Positions 62,729 to 64,000 of a DNA stretch of 64,000 bases are shown one piece after another. The position numbers and the translations under genes are program-made. Position 1 is the stretch's first letter, and the number at the start of each line of letters is the position of its first letter. Origin of the DNA: Cobetia amphilecti (GTDB lineage Bacteria; Pseudomonadota; Gammaproteobacteria; Pseudomonadales; Halomonadaceae); assembly GCF_020217465.1 (NCBI RefSeq), contig NZ_CP084115.1, positions 1,984,001 to 2,048,000 of the forward strand, read 5' to 3'. The notes beneath the pieces are model-generated. The model made no database searches. It was given only the letters and a program-made list of their open reading frames with translations, and was not told where the DNA came from.

Positions 62729-63661
62729 GTGAACCTGGAAACTAAGTGGTTGGAAGATTTCGTTGCGCTGTCCAATACCCGCAGCTTCTCCACCTCGGCT
62801 CGCCTGCGACACGTTACCCAGCCTGCGTTCAGTCGCCGCATCCGTGCGCTTGAACAGGCCGTGGGCACTACGCTGGTCGACCGCTCGACGACCCCGGTCA
62901 GTCTGACGCCGGAGGGCCAGCTGTTCCTGGTCACCGCGCGCAACCTGACAGAGCAGCTGTCAGAGTGTCTCGCCCACCTGCGCGGGCTGGGCATGGCCAA
63001 CGAGACCCTGGATATCGCGGCCGCGCATTCGCTGGCGCTGGCCTTCTTCCCCAAGTGGATCTCGCGTCTCCAGCAGGGCCTGGGGGAGTTGCCGACACGC
63101 CTATCCGCGATGAATGTCGGCGACGCCATTCACTCGCTGCGCGAAGGCAACTGCGACTTGATGCTCGCCTATTACGACCCTTACGCCAGCATGCAGCTGG
63201 ACGCCGAGGCCTTCCCGTCCTTCTCTGTCGCCAAGGTCAACATGCTGCCGGTATGCGTGCCGCTGGAGAATGGCGAGCCCCGCTTCCCGCTGACCGGGCA
63301 GAGCGAGACCAGCCAGGATGCGATTCCCCTGCTGTCCTACACCCAGGGCGCATTTCTGGGCCGTAGCGTGAAGATGCTGCTCAAGAATGATCCGCTGCGC
63401 CTGCGCCTGCGCACCGTCTATGAGATGGCGATGGCCGAGGGCCTCAAGGGCATGGCCTTGCAGGGCGTCGGCATGGCGTGGATTCCGGATTTCTGCATTC
63501 GCGATGAGCTGGAAAGCGGCAAGCTGGTGCGCGCGGGCAACGAGGCGTGGGATATCCCGCTGGAGATTCGTCTCTATCGTTGCTCCCTTGTCCACAAGCC
63601 CGGCATCGACAAGCTGTGGAAGCAGCTGATGAATCTGCCGCGAGATTTCCTCGAAGCCTGA
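62729..63661 (+). CDS. LysR-type regulator, HypT/YjiE-like
   Basis: This 310-residue regulator begins (M)NLETKWLEDFVALSNTRSF, with a LysR helix-turn-helix VTQPAFSRRIRALEQAVG near 29-46 and a substrate-binding domain from about 90 (DIAAAHSLALAFFPKWISRL). The NIETKW-like start, SRRIRALEQ and AAHSLxLxxxP stretches are shared with E. coli HypT (YjiE), a hypochlorite-responsive regulator. Start is a GTG at 62729 with GGGAG six bases upstream. It diverges from aspA and probably controls it or itself (inference). The methionines used by HypT for sensing cannot be assigned here. Confidence 0.85.
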   Translation: MNLETKWLEDFVALSNTRSFSTSARLRHVTQPAFSRRIRALEQAVGTTLVDRSTTPVSLTPEGQLFLVTARNLTEQLSECLAHLRGLGMANETLDIAAAHSLALAFFPKWISRLQQGLGELPTRLSAMNVGDAIHSLREGNCDLMLAYYDPYASMQLDAEAFPSFSVAKVNMLPVCVPLENGEPRFPLTGQSETSQDAIPLLSYTQGAFLGRSVKMLLKNDPLRLRLRTVYEMAMAEGLKGMALQGVGMAWIPDFCIRDELESGKLVRAGNEAWDIPLEIRLYRCSLVHKPGIDKLWKQLMNLPRDFLEA

Positions 63662-63745
63662 GCCTGAGAGTTGCAAGCGAAGACAAAGACAAAGTCAAAG
63701 GCGAAGGCGAAGACAAAAGAAAGCCAGGTGTCTTGTGATGAAAAC

Positions 63746-63765
63746 GGCAGCCCCGCGGGGCTGCC
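63746..63765. terminator. terminator after the LysR-type gene
   Basis: GGCAGCCCC-GC-GGGGCTGCC is preceded by AAAA and followed by ATTTTCGTT, so it can act on both strands. Before it, 63676-63718 is a purine-rich run of degenerate hexamers (GACAAA, GGCGAA). Confidence 0.85.
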
Positions 63766-63824
63766 ATTTTCGTTGTGCTGATGCAGGGAAGTGTGCGAGC
63801 GCCTGCATGGGCCGTTCCGGGAAG

Positions 63825-64000
63825 TCAGAAACTGCTTTGGCCTGCATGCAGGCCGAGGAAATTCTGAATGATAAAGAAGTGGTCCTCGAAGAGAGTGTCG
63901 GGCTCCAGATCCGCCAGTGCGACCCAGCGTGCCTGCTCCTCGTTCTCGCCTCCGCCGCTTCTGAGCTTGGGAAGCTGCTGCTCCGGGCGCAGGGCGAAGT
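63825..64000 (-). CDS. Nudix-domain protein, C-terminal end only
   Basis: The frame is open from the right window edge to the TGA at 63825-63827 and encodes about 58 residues. It contains FALRPEQQLPKLRSGGGENE and then EEQARWVALADL, followed by DTLFEDHFFIIQNFLG. The pattern resembles the C-terminus of bifunctional NMN adenylyltransferase/Nudix hydrolase proteins of NAD metabolism, and more generally of Nudix hydrolases. The Nudix box itself lies outside the window. The family call is moderate; the specific NadM-Nudix label is tentative. Confidence 0.6.
   Translation of the reverse strand, partial: FALRPEQQLPKLRSGGGENEEQARWVALADLEPDTLFEDHFFIIQNFLGLHAGQSSF

Noticed and set aside
62498-62812. 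105-codon upstream extension of aspA
   Set aside because: It crosses the divergent regulator's start, has no family similarity, and a GTG with AGGAG is present at 62497.

Overview
The window reads as chromosomal DNA of a GC-rich marine or halophilic gammaproteobacterium, most likely Halomonadaceae (Halomonas/Cobetia-like). This rests on overall gene content: the DUF3581, DUF2069 and DUF1244 families, three compatible-solute uptake systems, and a DUF3305/DUF3306-type formate dehydrogenase cluster. The genus is inference. I saw no rRNA, tRNA, CRISPR array, insertion sequence, phage or plasmid gene. About 53 protein genes are supported, two of them cut by the window edges.

Layout. 1-6.7 kb: a FAN1-like VRR-NUC nuclease (cut), a DUF3581 gene, an NADH-dehydrogenase-like/SelD fusion, an ACP phosphodiesterase and an alpha carbonic anhydrase. 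6.9-21.3 kb: a formate/molybdenum block with moeA-moaB-DUF1244, then a minus-strand formate dehydrogenase cluster (DUF3305, DUF3306, polyferredoxin, TorD-like chaperone, small Tat protein, FdhA, FdhB, cytochrome b), then divergent fdhD and a HTH/molybdate-binding-type regulator. 21.6-27.1 kb: an XRE-cupin regulator with a striking inverted-repeat operator, a histone-deacetylase-like hydrolase, and an ADP-forming acyl-CoA synthetase/GNAT fusion. 27.5-30.7 kb: proVWX. 30.8-39.3 kb: housekeeping genes (rluA, a hypothetical, pdxH, azlCD, cytochrome b561 facing cytochrome c', DUF2069-wrbA-arsC, yihY). 39.8-44.5 kb: potABCD and a degenerate Smr protein. 45.5-49.7 kb: two BCCT transporters. 50.2-53.4 kb: fadD-like ligase and a dicarboxylate/glutamate symporter. 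53.9-60.9 kb: branched-chain 2-oxoacid dehydrogenase E1a-E1b-E2, a Hanks-type kinase-like gene and a lipoprotein. 61-64 kb: aspA, a divergent HypT-like LysR regulator, and the end of a Nudix-domain gene.

How the genes fit. MoeA, MoaB, FdhD, the Tat-targeted FdhA and the molybdate-type regulator form one formate-oxidation module. ProVWX and the BCCT carriers supply osmoprotectants. The Bkd complex, FadD and AspA feed acyl-CoA and fumarate into central metabolism.

The most unexplained structure is not a gene. At least a dozen gene 3' ends carry two to six tandem copies of a 12-24 bp unit. The unit sequence differs at every locus, and the array often contains the stop codon itself. At two genes the 16- and 17-bp periods place a TAG in each of the three reading frames.
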